In this document: one piece after another, positions 26,824 through 35,915 of the stretch
Position numbering within the stretch: position 1 is the first letter of the stretch
How the letters are laid out: each line of letters begins with the position of its first letter
From: Vibrio tasmaniensis 1F-187
GTDB lineage: Bacteria; Pseudomonadota; Gammaproteobacteria; Enterobacterales; Vibrionaceae
DNA length: 43,882 nucleotides
Direction: 5' to 3'
Assembly: GCF_000272405.2 (NCBI RefSeq)
Contig: NZ_AJZM02000270.1
Coordinates: 1-43,882 of the forward strand
The notes under the pieces: model-generated
What the model was told of the DNA's origin: nothing
Databases searched by the model: none
Seen by the model: the letters and a program-made list of their open reading frames with translations, nothing else
Translations under genes and position numbers: made by a program

Positions 26824-27750
26824 ATGAACAATTTTACGAATAAGCTCTATATTCTTACCGAGCATGACGATACCTATACGCAACTGATTCTAAACCAAGG
26901 GTTACCTGACCTCGAAATCACTCAAAACCCCGAATTAGCTGAGATCGTACTGGCTGCTCCTCCTTTAATAGTGGAGCGACTTAATGAGTTTAAAAAGCTA
27001 GACTGGGTGCAAAGTACCTATGCTGGAATCAATAAACTCACTCAGCCGGATCTTCGCCAAGATTATACGCTGACCAACGTCAAAGGCATCTTCGGCCCTG
27101 CGATTGCTGAATACGTGTTGGGTTACACGATCAGCCACTGTAGACACTTTCCTCACTACCACCAGCAACAAGTACAACGAAACTGGCAGCCGCAGCTTTA
27201 TACCAGCCTAACTGACAAAACCATGGTGATTTTAGGAACGGGGTCAATTGGCAGTCATTTAGCTAAAACCGCTGCTGCTTTTGGTATTCACACCATAGGT
27301 GTCAACCGGACAGGTATCCCATCAAAGCAAGAAACCTTCAAAGACACTTTCCACATTAATGAACTAGAAGCCGCCCTCAAGCAAGCGGATATTGTAGTGA
27401 ACACCCTGCCATCAACGGATGAGACCTACCAACTACTGAATCAAACCACCTTAAGCTACTGCTCTAACGTATTGCTGTTTAATGTGGGGCGCGGGGAAAG
27501 CGTAGACAATAAAGCGTTACTGCTTGCGATTAAGAATAAATGGGTTGAACACGCTTTCTTAGATGTCTTTGAATGCGAACCTCTCACACAAGAACACCCG
27601 TTTTGGACGTTGCCGCAAGTGACCATCACACCACACATTGCGGCTCTAAGTGAGCCAAGACAGGTCGTGGAGATCTTCGCCAATAATTACCAACAATGGC
27701 GAGATGGTTTTACACTGAATAACACCATTGATTTTGATAAAGGCTACTGA
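26824..27750 (+). CDS. D-2-hydroxyacid dehydrogenase family protein
   Basis: NAD(P)-dependent oxidoreductase of 308 residues in the D-isomer-specific 2-hydroxyacid dehydrogenase family. The cofactor loop is GTGSIGSHLAKTAAAFG near 138-154. The catalytic Arg is in FNVGRGESVD, the Glu in DVFECEPL, and the His in ITPHIAA, so the Arg-Glu-His triad is complete. The N-terminal substrate half has YAGINKL in the place of the usual ATAGVDNI-type stretch. The closest functional label would be glyoxylate/hydroxypyruvate reductase A-like, but the substrate is not fixed. Its TGA stop overlaps the next ATG by 1 nt (TGATG), which implies translational coupling with the UDG-like gene. Confidence 0.9.
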   Translation: MNNFTNKLYILTEHDDTYTQLILNQGLPDLEITQNPELAEIVLAAPPLIVERLNEFKKLDWVQSTYAGINKLTQPDLRQDYTLTNVKGIFGPAIAEYVLGYTISHCRHFPHYHQQQVQRNWQPQLYTSLTDKTMVILGTGSIGSHLAKTAAAFGIHTIGVNRTGIPSKQETFKDTFHINELEAALKQADIVVNTLPSTDETYQLLNQTTLSYCSNVLLFNVGRGESVDNKALLLAIKNKWVEHAFLDVFECEPLTQEHPFWTLPQVTITPHIAALSEPRQVVEIFANNYQQWRDGFTLNNTIDFDKGY

Positions 27751-28343
27751 TGTTCTCGTCACTGCTCACCGAGATACGACAATGCACCGCTTGTGAACCT
27801 CATTTATCACACGGTGCAAACCCAGTGATTCAGGCACACCCAAACGCGCGCTTGTTAATCATAGGCCAAGCACCCGGTATCAAGGTTCATCAATCATCTA
27901 TCCCTTGGAACGACGCCAGTGGCGAGCGATTGAGAGAATGGCTAGAGATGGATAGCGATACGTTTTATGACGAACAAAAAGTCGCGATTGTCCCGATGGG
28001 CTTTTGCTATCCAGGAAAGGGAAAAAGTGGCGATCTACCGCCTCGAAAGGAGTGCGCTGCGCTATGGCACCAAAAAGTACTGCAATCACTGCCCAACATC
28101 CAAATGACCTTGCTGATTGGTCAGTATGCGCAAAACTATTATCTAAAAGATAAAGCCACCAGCACACTCACTGAAACGGTACGTAACTGGCAGGCTTGGG
28201 CTCCAGAATTTTTGCCACTTCCCCACCCTTCACCACGTAATAATATCTGGCTCAAGAAAAACCCATGGTTCGAAAGTGAAGTCATTCCCTATATCAGGAA
28301 GCACGTATCAGAGCATTTGGCCTGCCATGATCCAAATGCCTAA
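27750..28343 (+). CDS. Uracil-DNA glycosylase family protein, Fe-S type
   Basis: The protein has 197 residues. The UDG-superfamily water-activating motif appears as GQAPG (39-43), and the leucine-loop-type motif as HPSPRN near 178. Four cysteines are spaced C12-x2-C15 ... C86-x15-C102, the spacing of the [4Fe-4S] cluster in family 4 UDGs. After motif 1 the usual PFVGRAG stretch is replaced by IPWNDASGERLREWL (51-65), so this is a divergent subgroup and its lesion specificity is uncertain. It overlaps the preceding dehydrogenase gene by 1 nt. Calling it a base-excision repair enzyme is family inference. Confidence 0.85.
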   Translation: MFSSLLTEIRQCTACEPHLSHGANPVIQAHPNARLLIIGQAPGIKVHQSSIPWNDASGERLREWLEMDSDTFYDEQKVAIVPMGFCYPGKGKSGDLPPRKECAALWHQKVLQSLPNIQMTLLIGQYAQNYYLKDKATSTLTETVRNWQAWAPEFLPLPHPSPRNNIWLKKNPWFESEVIPYIRKHVSEHLACHDPNA

Positions 28344-28399
28344 TTAGCTGCACATCAACGATGATTTAGCCGATATTGAGTGCGGATAGAAAGATAATA

Positions 28400-28433
28400 A
28401 AAAAGCGCTGCCGATTTCTCGACAGCGCTTTTT
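28400..28433 (+). terminator. Bidirectional terminator between UDG-like gene and hemE
   Basis: AAAAAGCGCTG (28400-28410) and CAGCGCTTTTT (28423-28433), with inner CGA/TCG pairing. It can serve both the plus-strand unit and hemE on the minus strand. Confidence 0.88.
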
Positions 28434-28451
28434 CTAAAAACACATACTGAA

Positions 28452-29519
28452 TTACTTATGGTATGGCTTAGATAGGTCGTGAACTGCGTCCACAAATACA
28501 CCAGCATTTTCTGGTGGCACATCTAGGTGAATACCATGGCCAAGGTTAAATACGTGGCCAGTACCGCCGTCACCAAAACCTTCAAGGATAGTGCCGACTT
28601 CTTCACGAATACGCTCAGGTTGTGCGTAAAGTACTGATGGGTCCATGTTGCCTTGTAGAGCCACTTTATCGCCAATACGTGCTTTTGCATCAGCAATATT
28701 GATTGTCCAGTCTAGCCCAACTGCATCACAGCCAGTCGCTGCGATAGATTCTAGCCACATGCCACCGTTCTTAGTGAACAGAGTAACCGGTACACGGCGA
28801 CCTTCGTTTTCACGAATTAGGCCATCGACAATTTTGTGCATGTACTGCAGTGAGAACAGGTTGTAGTCACGCGGAGTAAGTACACCACCCCATGTGTCGA
28901 ATACCATTACCGATTGTGCACCTGCTTTAATTTGCGCGTTCAGGTATTCAATAACAGTGTCAGCCAGCTTATCTAGAAGTAAGTGCAACGTTTGTGGCTC
29001 TGCATACATCATCTTCTTGATCTTAGTGAACGCCTTCGAGCTGCTGCCTTCAACCATGTAAGTTGCCAATGTCCAAGGGCTACCAGAGAAACCAATCAGT
29101 GGCACTTCGCCTTTCAGGTCTTTACGGATCTGACGAACGGCATTCATTACGTATTGAAGTTCACCTTCAGGATCAGGTAGGCCAATTTTTTCTACGTCAG
29201 CTTTACATGTGATAGGGCGTTCAAACTTAGGGCCTTCACCTGTTTCGAAGTACAAACCTAAACCCATCGCATCTGGGATAGTTAGGATGTCAGAGAACAA
29301 GATTGCCGCATCAAGCGGGAAACGACGTAAAGGTTGAAGTGTTACTTCTGATGCTAGTTCAGCGTTTTTGCACAAAGACATGAAATCGCCCGCTTCAGCG
29401 CGCGTTGCTTTGTACTCTGGAAGATAGCGGCCAGCTTGGCGCATCATCCATACCGGTGTGTAATCAACAGGCTGTTTTAAAAGTGCGCGTAAATAGCGAT
29501 CGTTTTTTAATTCGGTCAT
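28452..29519 (-). CDS. hemE: Uroporphyrinogen decarboxylase
   Basis: HemE removes four carboxyl groups from uroporphyrinogen III to give coproporphyrinogen III in heme synthesis. The protein has 355 residues from ATG 29519 ([37 protein letters not shown] starts the family). The frame extends 18 codons upstream without conservation. The signature [15 protein letters not shown] near 21-35 and the catalytic Asp region [16 protein letters not shown] are intact. nudC lies upstream on the same strand after a 299-bp gap that holds a plus-strand small-RNA candidate, so hemE probably has its own promoter; I could not pick one with confidence. Confidence 0.97.
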   Translation of the reverse strand: MTELKNDRYLRALLKQPVDYTPVWMMRQAGRYLPEYKATRAEAGDFMSLCKNAELASEVTLQPLRRFPLDAAILFSDILTIPDAMGLGLYFETGEGPKFERPITCKADVEKIGLPDPEGELQYVMNAVRQIRKDLKGEVPLIGFSGSPWTLATYMVEGSSSKAFTKIKKMMYAEPQTLHLLLDKLADTVIEYLNAQIKAGAQSVMVFDTWGGVLTPRDYNLFSLQYMHKIVDGLIRENEGRRVPVTLFTKNGGMWLESIAATGCDAVGLDWTINIADAKARIGDKVALQGNMDPSVLYAQPERIREEVGTILEGFGDGGTGHVFNLGHGIHLDVPPENAGVFVDAVHDLSKPYHK

Positions 29520-29674
29520 TCCGTTAAATTCCAATTCAATCTTGTCTAGTTTTGATGGCAAGTATTCTAACACTGATTGAAGGGTAAAAGCTGTGTGCTT
29601 TGCAACCTAGATCAAGTTATTAACTTTTAAATCCATGCTTAATTTGCACCCAATTACAGGAGCATGTTAAAAAT

Positions 29675-29704
29675 TTGTTCGCTAGCGAAAATTACAATTA
29701 TAAC
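29675..29704 (+). promoter_or_regulatory. Promoter for candidate small RNA, with palindromic operator
   Basis: TTGTTC (29675-29680), 18-bp spacer, TATAAC (29699-29704); with a 17-bp spacer the hexamer is TTATAA. A perfect 12-bp palindrome TTCGCTAGCGAA (29678-29689) overlaps the -35, where a repressor would block polymerase. Confidence 0.5.
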
Positions 29705-29708
29705 AACT

Positions 29709-29777
29709 GAGTAGTCACTACTCAGCATCTCATAACGACATCTTACTTACCCCCTCCACTTGTGGAGGGTTTTTTTT
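29709..29777 (+). ncRNA. Candidate trans-acting small RNA between hemE and nudC
   Basis: Plus-strand unit opposite to both neighbours. It runs from the predicted start near 29709-29711, through a stem (CTGAGTAG/CTACTCAG, arms 29707-29714 and 29718-29725, TCA loop), an unpaired stretch CATCTCATAACGACATCTTA (29726-29745), and an intrinsic terminator CCCTCCA/TGGAGGG (29752-29758, 29763-29769) with eight T. Size about 68 nt. The layout (5' stem, single-stranded seed, terminator with long U-tail) is that of Hfq-binding sRNAs. There is no ORF. I do not recognise it as a named Vibrio sRNA. The exact 5' end is uncertain by a few bases, which may shorten the first stem. Confidence 0.55.
29752..29777 (+). 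terminator. Plus-strand terminator with no annotated upstream gene
   Basis: 7-bp GC-rich stem, 4-nt loop CTTG and eight consecutive T on the plus strand only. On the minus strand the stem is followed by GGTAAG, so it cannot end nudC. It needs a plus-strand transcript, supplied by the small-RNA candidate. Confidence 0.85.
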
Positions 29778-29818
29778 AGTGCTTGACCACCCATAGGCCA
29801 AATACTATCACAGGTAAT

Positions 29819-30628
29819 TTAATGTTCTAGTTCTTGCTCCGCGACGCCGGCTTTCCTTATGTCATCGACTGTATTCTCAATCAATTGTCTCGCAATCGTT
29901 CCGACTGGAGCAACATCAGGTAGGCTTGTTACGTCAAACCATTGGGCATCTGACAGTTCGCTGTAATCAGGTTTGAGCGTTCCACCAGCATAGTCTGCAA
30001 GAAAGGCCATCATCATACTCGATGGAAACGCCCATGGCTGGCTACCAAAGTAACGAATGTTACTCACGTCGATACCCGTTTCTTCTTTGACTTCTCGCGC
30101 CACACACTGCTCTAGGGTTTCTCCAACCTCTAGGAAGCCCGCTATTACGGTGTACATACCCGTTTTATGCCTTGGGTGCTGCGCAAGTAATATCTTGTTG
30201 TCGTTTCGTACAGCGACAATGATGCACGGGAAGATACGAGGGTAATGAAGCGTTCGGCAGTCTCCACATTGCATCGCCACCTGATTATGATTGAGATGAT
30301 TACGACCGCCGCACTGAGGACAAAAACGCATACTTTGTGTCATGTGCCCATACTGGATAGCTTTGCTTGCGATCAGAAAACTTGATTCAGACCAGTGAAG
30401 CAAATCTCTTAGGCTGACCATGCTCAGTTCAATCTCCACATCGCAATCGTTGAGCCAATAAACCTTACGACCTTGATGCTGACCAATGCAGATTGCATGC
30501 TCAACACTCAGCCCTAGCTCTTCAGCAGAGCCAAAAGGAAACTGATCATCATTAACCCAAATATCACTACCAGAAACGACGCACCAATAAGCTTGCTCTG
30601 TCATTTTGTTATCACTTTTTTTTAACAT
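29819..30628 (-). CDS. nudC: NAD+ diphosphatase / RNA NAD-decapping Nudix hydrolase
   Basis: NudC hydrolyses NADH/NAD+ and removes NAD caps from RNA. The protein has 269 residues with a zinc ribbon C103-x2-C106 ... C121-x2-C124. The Nudix box runs 164-186 (G164, E170, R178-E179, E182-E183, G185), and the family-specific motif SQPWAFPSS starts at 196. ATG 30628 has GAGG 7 nt upstream; ATG 30604 (MTEQ) is an alternative. It is divergent from rsd and upstream of hemE, as in E. coli. Confidence 0.95.
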   Translation of the reverse strand: MLKKSDNKMTEQAYWCVVSGSDIWVNDDQFPFGSAEELGLSVEHAICIGQHQGRKVYWLNDCDVEIELSMVSLRDLLHWSESSFLIASKAIQYGHMTQSMRFCPQCGGRNHLNHNQVAMQCGDCRTLHYPRIFPCIIVAVRNDNKILLAQHPRHKTGMYTVIAGFLEVGETLEQCVAREVKEETGIDVSNIRYFGSQPWAFPSSMMMAFLADYAGGTLKPDYSELSDAQWFDVTSLPDVAPVGTIARQLIENTVDDIRKAGVAEQELEH

Positions 30629-30761
30629 CCCTATGCCTCATTGCTTGCAGTTCGTTCATTTTACTGGCAATCTAATTTCATACTAGAGTTGTAGCAGAGA
30701 ATATTTCAAGCTATTACTTTTAGTCGCTACCAATAAAACGGACCCTGCTTAGGCAATTACT

Positions 30762-30781
30762 TGATCACAAGGTTGTGATCA
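30762..30781 (+). promoter_or_regulatory. Perfect hairpin just before the rsd ribosome-binding site
   Basis: TGATCACA (30762-30769), loop AGGT, TGTGATCA (30774-30781). It ends 6 nt before the GAGG at 30788-30791. It could be a DNA operator or an RNA hairpin affecting rsd translation. Confidence 0.5.
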
Positions 30782-30799
30782 GATCATGAGGACATGGTC

Positions 30800-31291
30800 A
30801 TGCTAAATAAATTCAAACAAATACAAGAACAATGGGGTGGCTCTAATGAGGTCATCGATCATTGGCTCGAAACTCGACAGTCTCTAATCGTTGAGTATTG
30901 TAAGCTAGGTGCCTTGCAGCCAGCTAGCAATGGGCAATCAAACGTTGTTGAACTCCCTTCTCCTAAAGAAATAAGCTCATTCTGCGATCATGTTGTCGAT
31001 TATATCTCAGAGGGTCATTTTAAGATCTACGATATGGTCATGAAAAAATGGCAAGCAACAGGCTTTAAAACCAATGACGAGATTGATACAACTTACGCGA
31101 AGATCGTACTTACAACCGAGCCGCTTCTAGAGTTCAATGATAAGTACGTTAAAGTAAATGCAGACGATGAGTTGCCTAACTTCGAAGGAGATATGTCAAA
31201 AGTAGGTGAACTACTCGAAGTACGTTTTGAAGTAGAAGATAATCTTATCCAGCTTATTGCAGACAGTTTAGCGATTCCACCAGGCGCTTAG
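30800..31291 (+). CDS. rsd: Regulator of sigma-70, anti-sigma factor Rsd
   Basis: Rsd binds region 4 of sigma-70 in stationary phase and frees core polymerase for other sigma factors. The protein has 163 residues from ATG 30800. GAGG at 30788-30791 is 8 nt from this ATG but only 2 nt from the in-frame ATG 30794, so 30800 is chosen. It is helical, with the typical opening FKQIQEQWGGSNEVIDHWLETRQ and LVEYCKLG-like IVEYCKLG. It is divergent from nudC, as in E. coli. A terminator follows 18 nt after the stop. The same window encodes RpoB and RpoC. Confidence 0.95.
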   Translation: MLNKFKQIQEQWGGSNEVIDHWLETRQSLIVEYCKLGALQPASNGQSNVVELPSPKEISSFCDHVVDYISEGHFKIYDMVMKKWQATGFKTNDEIDTTYAKIVLTTEPLLEFNDKYVKVNADDELPNFEGDMSKVGELLEVRFEVEDNLIQLIADSLAIPPGA

Positions 31292-31308
31292 TTAGCCGAA
31301 TCCTTAAT

Positions 31309-31338
31309 AAGCTTGCCTCTGTGCAAGCTTTTTGTTTT
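31309..31338 (+). terminator. Terminator of rsd
   Basis: AAGCTTGC (31309-31316), 6-nt loop, GCAAGCTT (31323-31330), then TTTGTTTT. Confidence 0.88.
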
Positions 31339-31566
31339 GTCTGTAAGCTTATCCAAACTACCCAGAACCTTTCAGACAGAGCTTACTCGCTCGCCCTGAC
31401 CTTTAGCCATAAGCATATGGTTACAGCCCTAATCAGCCTAATCATCTCTACCCTTTATCTTACTGGCCTCAAAGAGCACTCTTCAGGACATAAATCCAAC
31501 CCCACCAGCTAGATAAGCACACCTATCACTTTATAAGTTCATAGCTAAATACCAATACGCCAGATA

Positions 31567-31594
31567 CAAAAAAGGCACCCGAAGGTGCCTTTTT
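31567..31594 (-). terminator. Terminator of the rpoBC operon
   Basis: On the minus strand GGCACC-UUCG-GGTGCC with A residues before and seven T after (31573-31567). The UUCG tetraloop makes it very stable. Five T on the plus side make it bidirectional. Confidence 0.92.
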
Positions 31595-31622
31595 CTTATC
31601 TCTTAGAGACTACTCGTAGAGC

Positions 31623-34600
31623 TTACTCTTCTGAAGAGAAACCAGCGTTTAGAAGTGCTGCTAGATTGTCAGTAGCTTGTTCAGCTGAAGGACCTTCTTG
31701 CTCTTCTTCACGTTGCTTTTGACGCTCTTGGTGGTATGCGAAACCAGTACCAGCTGGGATCAGACGACCAACAATTACGTTCTCTTTCAGACCGCGAAGG
31801 TCATCACGCTTACCAGAAACCGCAGCTTCTGTTAGTACGCGAGTCGTTTCTTGGAACGATGCAGCTGAGATAAATGACTCAGTTGCAAGAGATGCTTTAG
31901 TAATACCTAGTAGGTCACGTTCGAAACGTACTAGTTCTTTACCTTCAGCTTCTAGCTTACGGTTAGCAATCTTAACATTGTGGTACTCAACTTGTTCGCC
32001 AGGTAGGAACGGAGAGTCACCAGAATGAGTGATTGTACACTTACGTAGCATTTGACGAACGATAGTCTCGATGTGCTTATCGTTAATCTTTACGCCTTGT
32101 AAGCGGTAAACTTCTTGAACTTCGTTCGCGATGTACTGAGTTACTGCGTGGATACCACGTAGACGCAGGATATCGTGTGGAGTTTCAGGGCCGTCAGCGA
32201 TTACATCACCACGTTCAATCTTCTCACCTTCGAACACGTTCAATTGACGGTGCTTAGGAATCATCTCTTCGTAAGCGTCACCGCCTTCACGAGTGATTAC
32301 TAGACGACGCTTACCTTTCGTTTCTTTACCGAAAGACACAGTACCTGTGTGCTCAGCAAGGATCGCAGGCTCTTTAGGCTTACGAGCTTCGAATAGGTCA
32401 GCTACGCGTGGTAGACCACCGGTGATATCTTTGTTTCCGCTCGATTTTTGAGGGATACGAGATAGTGTGTCACCAATGCCAACTTCAGCGCCATCTTCGA
32501 TGTTTACAATCGCTTTGCCAGGTAGGAAGTAGTGAGCTGGCATATCAGTACCAGGAATCATTACGTCGTTACCTTGCTCATCAACAAGTTTGATAGCTGG
32601 ACGCATATCTTTACCTGCTGCTGGGCGAGCTGCTGCGTCTGTTACTTCACTTGAAGAAAGACCCGTTAGATCGTCAGTTTGACGAGAAACTGTAATACCA
32701 TCGATCATATCTACGAATTGGATACGACCTGCCACTTCAGTGATGATTGGCATGGTATGCGCTTCCCAGTTAGCTACAACTTCACCAGCAGTAACTGCTG
32801 CGTTGTCGCCTTTGGTTAGCATCGAACCGTAAGGAAGTTTGTGCTTCTCTTTAGTACGGCCGAATTCATCAATAATCGTCATCTCAGATGCACGAGAAGT
32901 GATAACCAGTTTCTTATCTTTGTTAACTACGAACTTAGCATTGTGAAGTTTCACAGTACCAGTTGTCTTAGCTTGGATGCTGTTCTCTGCTGCTGCAGTA
33001 GATGCCGCACCACCGATGTGGAACGTACGCATCGTTAGCTGTGTACCCGGTTCACCGATAGATTGTGCAGCGATAACACCAACTGCTTCACCTTGGTTCA
33101 CTAGGTGACCACGTGCTAGGTCACGACCGTAACACTGTGCACAACAACCGAAGTCTGCATCACAGGTAACAACAGAGCGCACTTTCATGCTATCTACTGA
33201 GTTGTCTTCCATGATTTGACACCACTTCTCATCAATCAGAGTATTACGTGGAATCAGTACATCTTCAGTACCAGGCTTAAGAACGTCTTCAGCTACTACA
33301 CGACCTAGAGCAAGCTCAGAAAGTGCAACTTTAACGTCACCACCTTCGATGTGAGGCATCATGTCGATACCTTCATGCGTGCCACAGTCATGTTCGTGTA
33401 CTACAACGTCTTGAGCAACGTCTACTAGACGACGAGTTAGGTAACCCGAGTTTGCTGTTTTCAGTGCTGTATCCGCAAGACCCTTACGAGCACCGTGCGT
33501 TGAGATAAAGTACTGAAGGACGTTTAGACCTTCTTTAAAGTTCGCTGTGATCGGCGTTTCGATGATTGAACCATCTGGACGCGCCATCAGACCACGCATA
33601 CCTGCTAGCTGACGAATCTGAGCTGCAGAACCACGTGCGCCCGAGTCGGCCATCATGTAAATGCTGTTGAACGATTCTTGCTGTTCTTCTTCGCCGTCAC
33701 GGTTGATAACTGTTTCAGAAGATAGGTTATCCATCATTGCTTTCGCAACGCGGTCATTCGTAGATGCCCAGATATCGATAACTTTGTTGTAACGCTCACC
33801 CGCAGTAACAAGACCTGATTGGAATTGCTCTTGGATTTCACGAACTTCTTCTTCAGCAGATTCAATTTCATCGTATTTCGCTTGAGGAACAACCATATCG
33901 TTGATACCTACAGAAACACCAGAAAGTGCCGCGTATGCGAAACCTGCGTACATGATTTGGTCAGCAAATACTACTGTATCTTTTAGACCAAGCTTACGGT
34001 AACACTCGTTAAGAAGAGTAGAGATCTGCTTCTTACCTAACTTTTGGTTAACGATGCTGTACGGTAGGCCAGCTGGAACGATCTGCCATAGCATTGCACG
34101 ACCTACAGTCGTATCAACTAGGCCAGTATTCGTTGTGCTATTGCCGTCTTCATCTACTACAGTTTCAGTGATACGTACTTTAACGCGAGCGTGTAGCTCA
34201 GCAGTCTTAGTACGGTATGCCTTTTCAGCCTCAGCAGGGCCAGCAAGGTACATACCTTCACCTTTCACGTTGATCTTGTCACGTGTCATGTAGTAAAGAC
34301 CCAATACAACGTCCTGAGAAGGTACGATGATTGGATCACCTGATGCTGGCGACAGAATGTTATTCGTCGACATCATTAGGGTACGAGCTTCAAGCTGTGC
34401 TTCTAGAGTTAGAGGCACGTGTACAGCCATTTGGTCACCATCGAAGTCGGCGTTGTATGCCGCACACACTAGTGGGTGAAGCTGAATCGCTTTACCTTCG
34501 ATTAGTACTGGTTCAAACGCTTGGATACCTAGACGGTGAAGTGTAGGTGCACGGTTAAGCAGTACTGGGTGTTCACGGATCACTTCGTCTAGGATATCCC

Positions 34601-35825
34601 AAACGATCGCTTCTTCGCGCTCTACCATTTTCTTAGCAGCTTTGATTGTCGTAGCCATGCCACGAGTTTCTAGCTTGCTGTAGATGAACGGCTTAAATAG
34701 CTCAAGTGCCATCTTCTTAGGAAGACCACACTGATGTAGACGAAGGTATGGACCAACTGTGATTACAGAACGGCCAGAGTAGTCTACACGTTTACCTAGA
34801 AGGTTCTGACGGAAACGACCTTGTTTACCCTTGATCATATCAGCAAGAGATTTCAGAGGACGCTTGTTAGAACCCGTGATCGCACGACCGCGACGACCGT
34901 TATCTAGAAGGGCATCAACAGACTCTTGCAGCATACGCTTTTCGTTACGTACGATGATGTCTGGAGCCGCTAGCTCTAGAAGACGCTTCAAACGGTTGTT
35001 ACGGTTGATCACACGACGGTAAAGGTCGTTCAGATCAGAGGTCGCAAAACGACCGCCATCTAGTGGTACTAGAGGACGTAGATCTGGCGGTAGCACTGGA
35101 AGTACAGTTAGGATCATCCACTCAGGCTTGTTGCCTGACGAAATGAACGCTTCAACTAGCTTCAAACGCTTAGTAACTTTCTTACGCTTAGTTTCAGAGT
35201 TAGTTGTTTCCAACTCTTCGCGCATTTCTTCCACTTCTTGATGAAGGTCCATTGTTGAAAGCAGATCTTTGATCGCTTCAGCACCCATCTTAGCAGTGAA
35301 TTCGTCACCCCACTCTTCTAGACGATCCAGATACTCTTCTTCAGTAAGCATCTGAGATTTTTCTAGATCAGTCATACCCGGTTCAGTTACTACGTACATT
35401 TCGAAGTAAAGAACACGTTCGATATCACGCAGAGGGATATCCATTAGTAGACCGATACGAGACGGTAGTGATTTTAGGAACCAGATGTGAGCAACTGGTG
35501 AAGCAAGCTCGATGTGGCCCATACGGTCACGACGAACTTTAGTTTGTGTAACTTCAACGCCACACTTCTCACAGATAACACCACGGTGCTTCAGGCGCTT
35601 GTATTTGCCACAAAGACATTCGTAGTCTTTAACTGGACCAAAAATACGTGCACAGAACAGACCATCACGTTCAGGTTTGAACGTACGATAGTTAATTGTT
35701 TCTGGCTTTTTAACTTCACCAAAAGACCACGAACGGATCGTGTCTGGTGAAGATAGACCGATTTTGATTGCATCAAATTCTTCGGTCTTATGCTGTGCTT
35801 TTAGAAAGTTTAATAAGTCTTTCAC
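31623..35825 (-). CDS. rpoC: RNA polymerase beta-prime subunit
   Basis: Catalytic subunit of RNA polymerase. The protein has 1400 residues from GTG 35825 ([24 protein letters not shown], read as Met), with AGGAG about 6 nt upstream. An in-frame start at 35858 would add 11 residues absent from the family and overlap the rpoB-rpoC spacer. The N-terminal zinc ribbon [19 protein letters not shown], the catalytic magnesium motif [12 protein letters not shown] and a second cysteine cluster ([11 protein letters not shown]) are intact. It is the last gene of the rplJL-rpoBC unit, 90 nt after rpoB. Confidence 0.98.
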   Translation of the reverse strand: MKDLLNFLKAQHKTEEFDAIKIGLSSPDTIRSWSFGEVKKPETINYRTFKPERDGLFCARIFGPVKDYECLCGKYKRLKHRGVICEKCGVEVTQTKVRRDRMGHIELASPVAHIWFLKSLPSRIGLLMDIPLRDIERVLYFEMYVVTEPGMTDLEKSQMLTEEEYLDRLEEWGDEFTAKMGAEAIKDLLSTMDLHQEVEEMREELETTNSETKRKKVTKRLKLVEAFISSGNKPEWMILTVLPVLPPDLRPLVPLDGGRFATSDLNDLYRRVINRNNRLKRLLELAAPDIIVRNEKRMLQESVDALLDNGRRGRAITGSNKRPLKSLADMIKGKQGRFRQNLLGKRVDYSGRSVITVGPYLRLHQCGLPKKMALELFKPFIYSKLETRGMATTIKAAKKMVEREEAIVWDILDEVIREHPVLLNRAPTLHRLGIQAFEPVLIEGKAIQLHPLVCAAYNADFDGDQMAVHVPLTLEAQLEARTLMMSTNNILSPASGDPIIVPSQDVVLGLYYMTRDKINVKGEGMYLAGPAEAEKAYRTKTAELHARVKVRITETVVDEDGNSTTNTGLVDTTVGRAMLWQIVPAGLPYSIVNQKLGKKQISTLLNECYRKLGLKDTVVFADQIMYAGFAYAALSGVSVGINDMVVPQAKYDEIESAEEEVREIQEQFQSGLVTAGERYNKVIDIWASTNDRVAKAMMDNLSSETVINRDGEEEQQESFNSIYMMADSGARGSAAQIRQLAGMRGLMARPDGSIIETPITANFKEGLNVLQYFISTHGARKGLADTALKTANSGYLTRRLVDVAQDVVVHEHDCGTHEGIDMMPHIEGGDVKVALSELALGRVVAEDVLKPGTEDVLIPRNTLIDEKWCQIMEDNSVDSMKVRSVVTCDADFGCCAQCYGRDLARGHLVNQGEAVGVIAAQSIGEPGTQLTMRTFHIGGAASTAAAENSIQAKTTGTVKLHNAKFVVNKDKKLVITSRASEMTIIDEFGRTKEKHKLPYGSMLTKGDNAAVTAGEVVANWEAHTMPIITEVAGRIQFVDMIDGITVSRQTDDLTGLSSSEVTDAAARPAAGKDMRPAIKLVDEQGNDVMIPGTDMPAHYFLPGKAIVNIEDGAEVGIGDTLSRIPQKSSGNKDITGGLPRVADLFEARKPKEPAILAEHTGTVSFGKETKGKRRLVITREGGDAYEEMIPKHRQLNVFEGEKIERGDVIADGPETPHDILRLRGIHAVTQYIANEVQEVYRLQGVKINDKHIETIVRQMLRKCTITHSGDSPFLPGEQVEYHNVKIANRKLEAEGKELVRFERDLLGITKASLATESFISAASFQETTRVLTEAAVSGKRDDLRGLKENVIVGRLIPAGTGFAYHQERQKQREEEQEGPSAEQATDNLAALLNAGFSSEE

Positions 35826-35852
35826 GTTCAGCTCCTGTAAGGAGTTAAAGGA

Positions 35853-35872
35853 GCTCACCGACTAAAGTGAGC
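35853..35872 (-). other. Small hairpin in the rpoB-rpoC spacer
   Basis: GCTCAC (35853-35858) and GTGAGC (35867-35872) with an 8-nt loop. No T-run follows, so it is probably an RNA processing or stability element rather than a terminator. Confidence 0.4.
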
Positions 35873-35915
35873 CCCCTTTACCAAGTAATCCAATCTTCTT
35901 TATAAAAAAGAGGGA

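Larger units (their letters stand above)
31292..31622 (+). other. 331-bp intergenic region between convergent rsd and rpoC
   Basis: Holds the rsd terminator (31309-31338) and the rpoC terminator (31567-31594). The middle, 31340-31565, has no feature I can support; a 63-codon open frame there starts inside the rsd terminator and is rejected. Confidence 0.7.

Noticed and set aside
30762..30781. CRP site before rsd
   Set aside because: The half-sites are in the wrong order (TCACA then TGTGA with a 4-bp gap) compared with TGTGA-N6-TCACA.
31321..31512. 63-codon open frame between rsd and rpoC
   Set aside because: It begins with GTG inside the rsd terminator loop, has no ribosome-binding site and no recognisable protein character.
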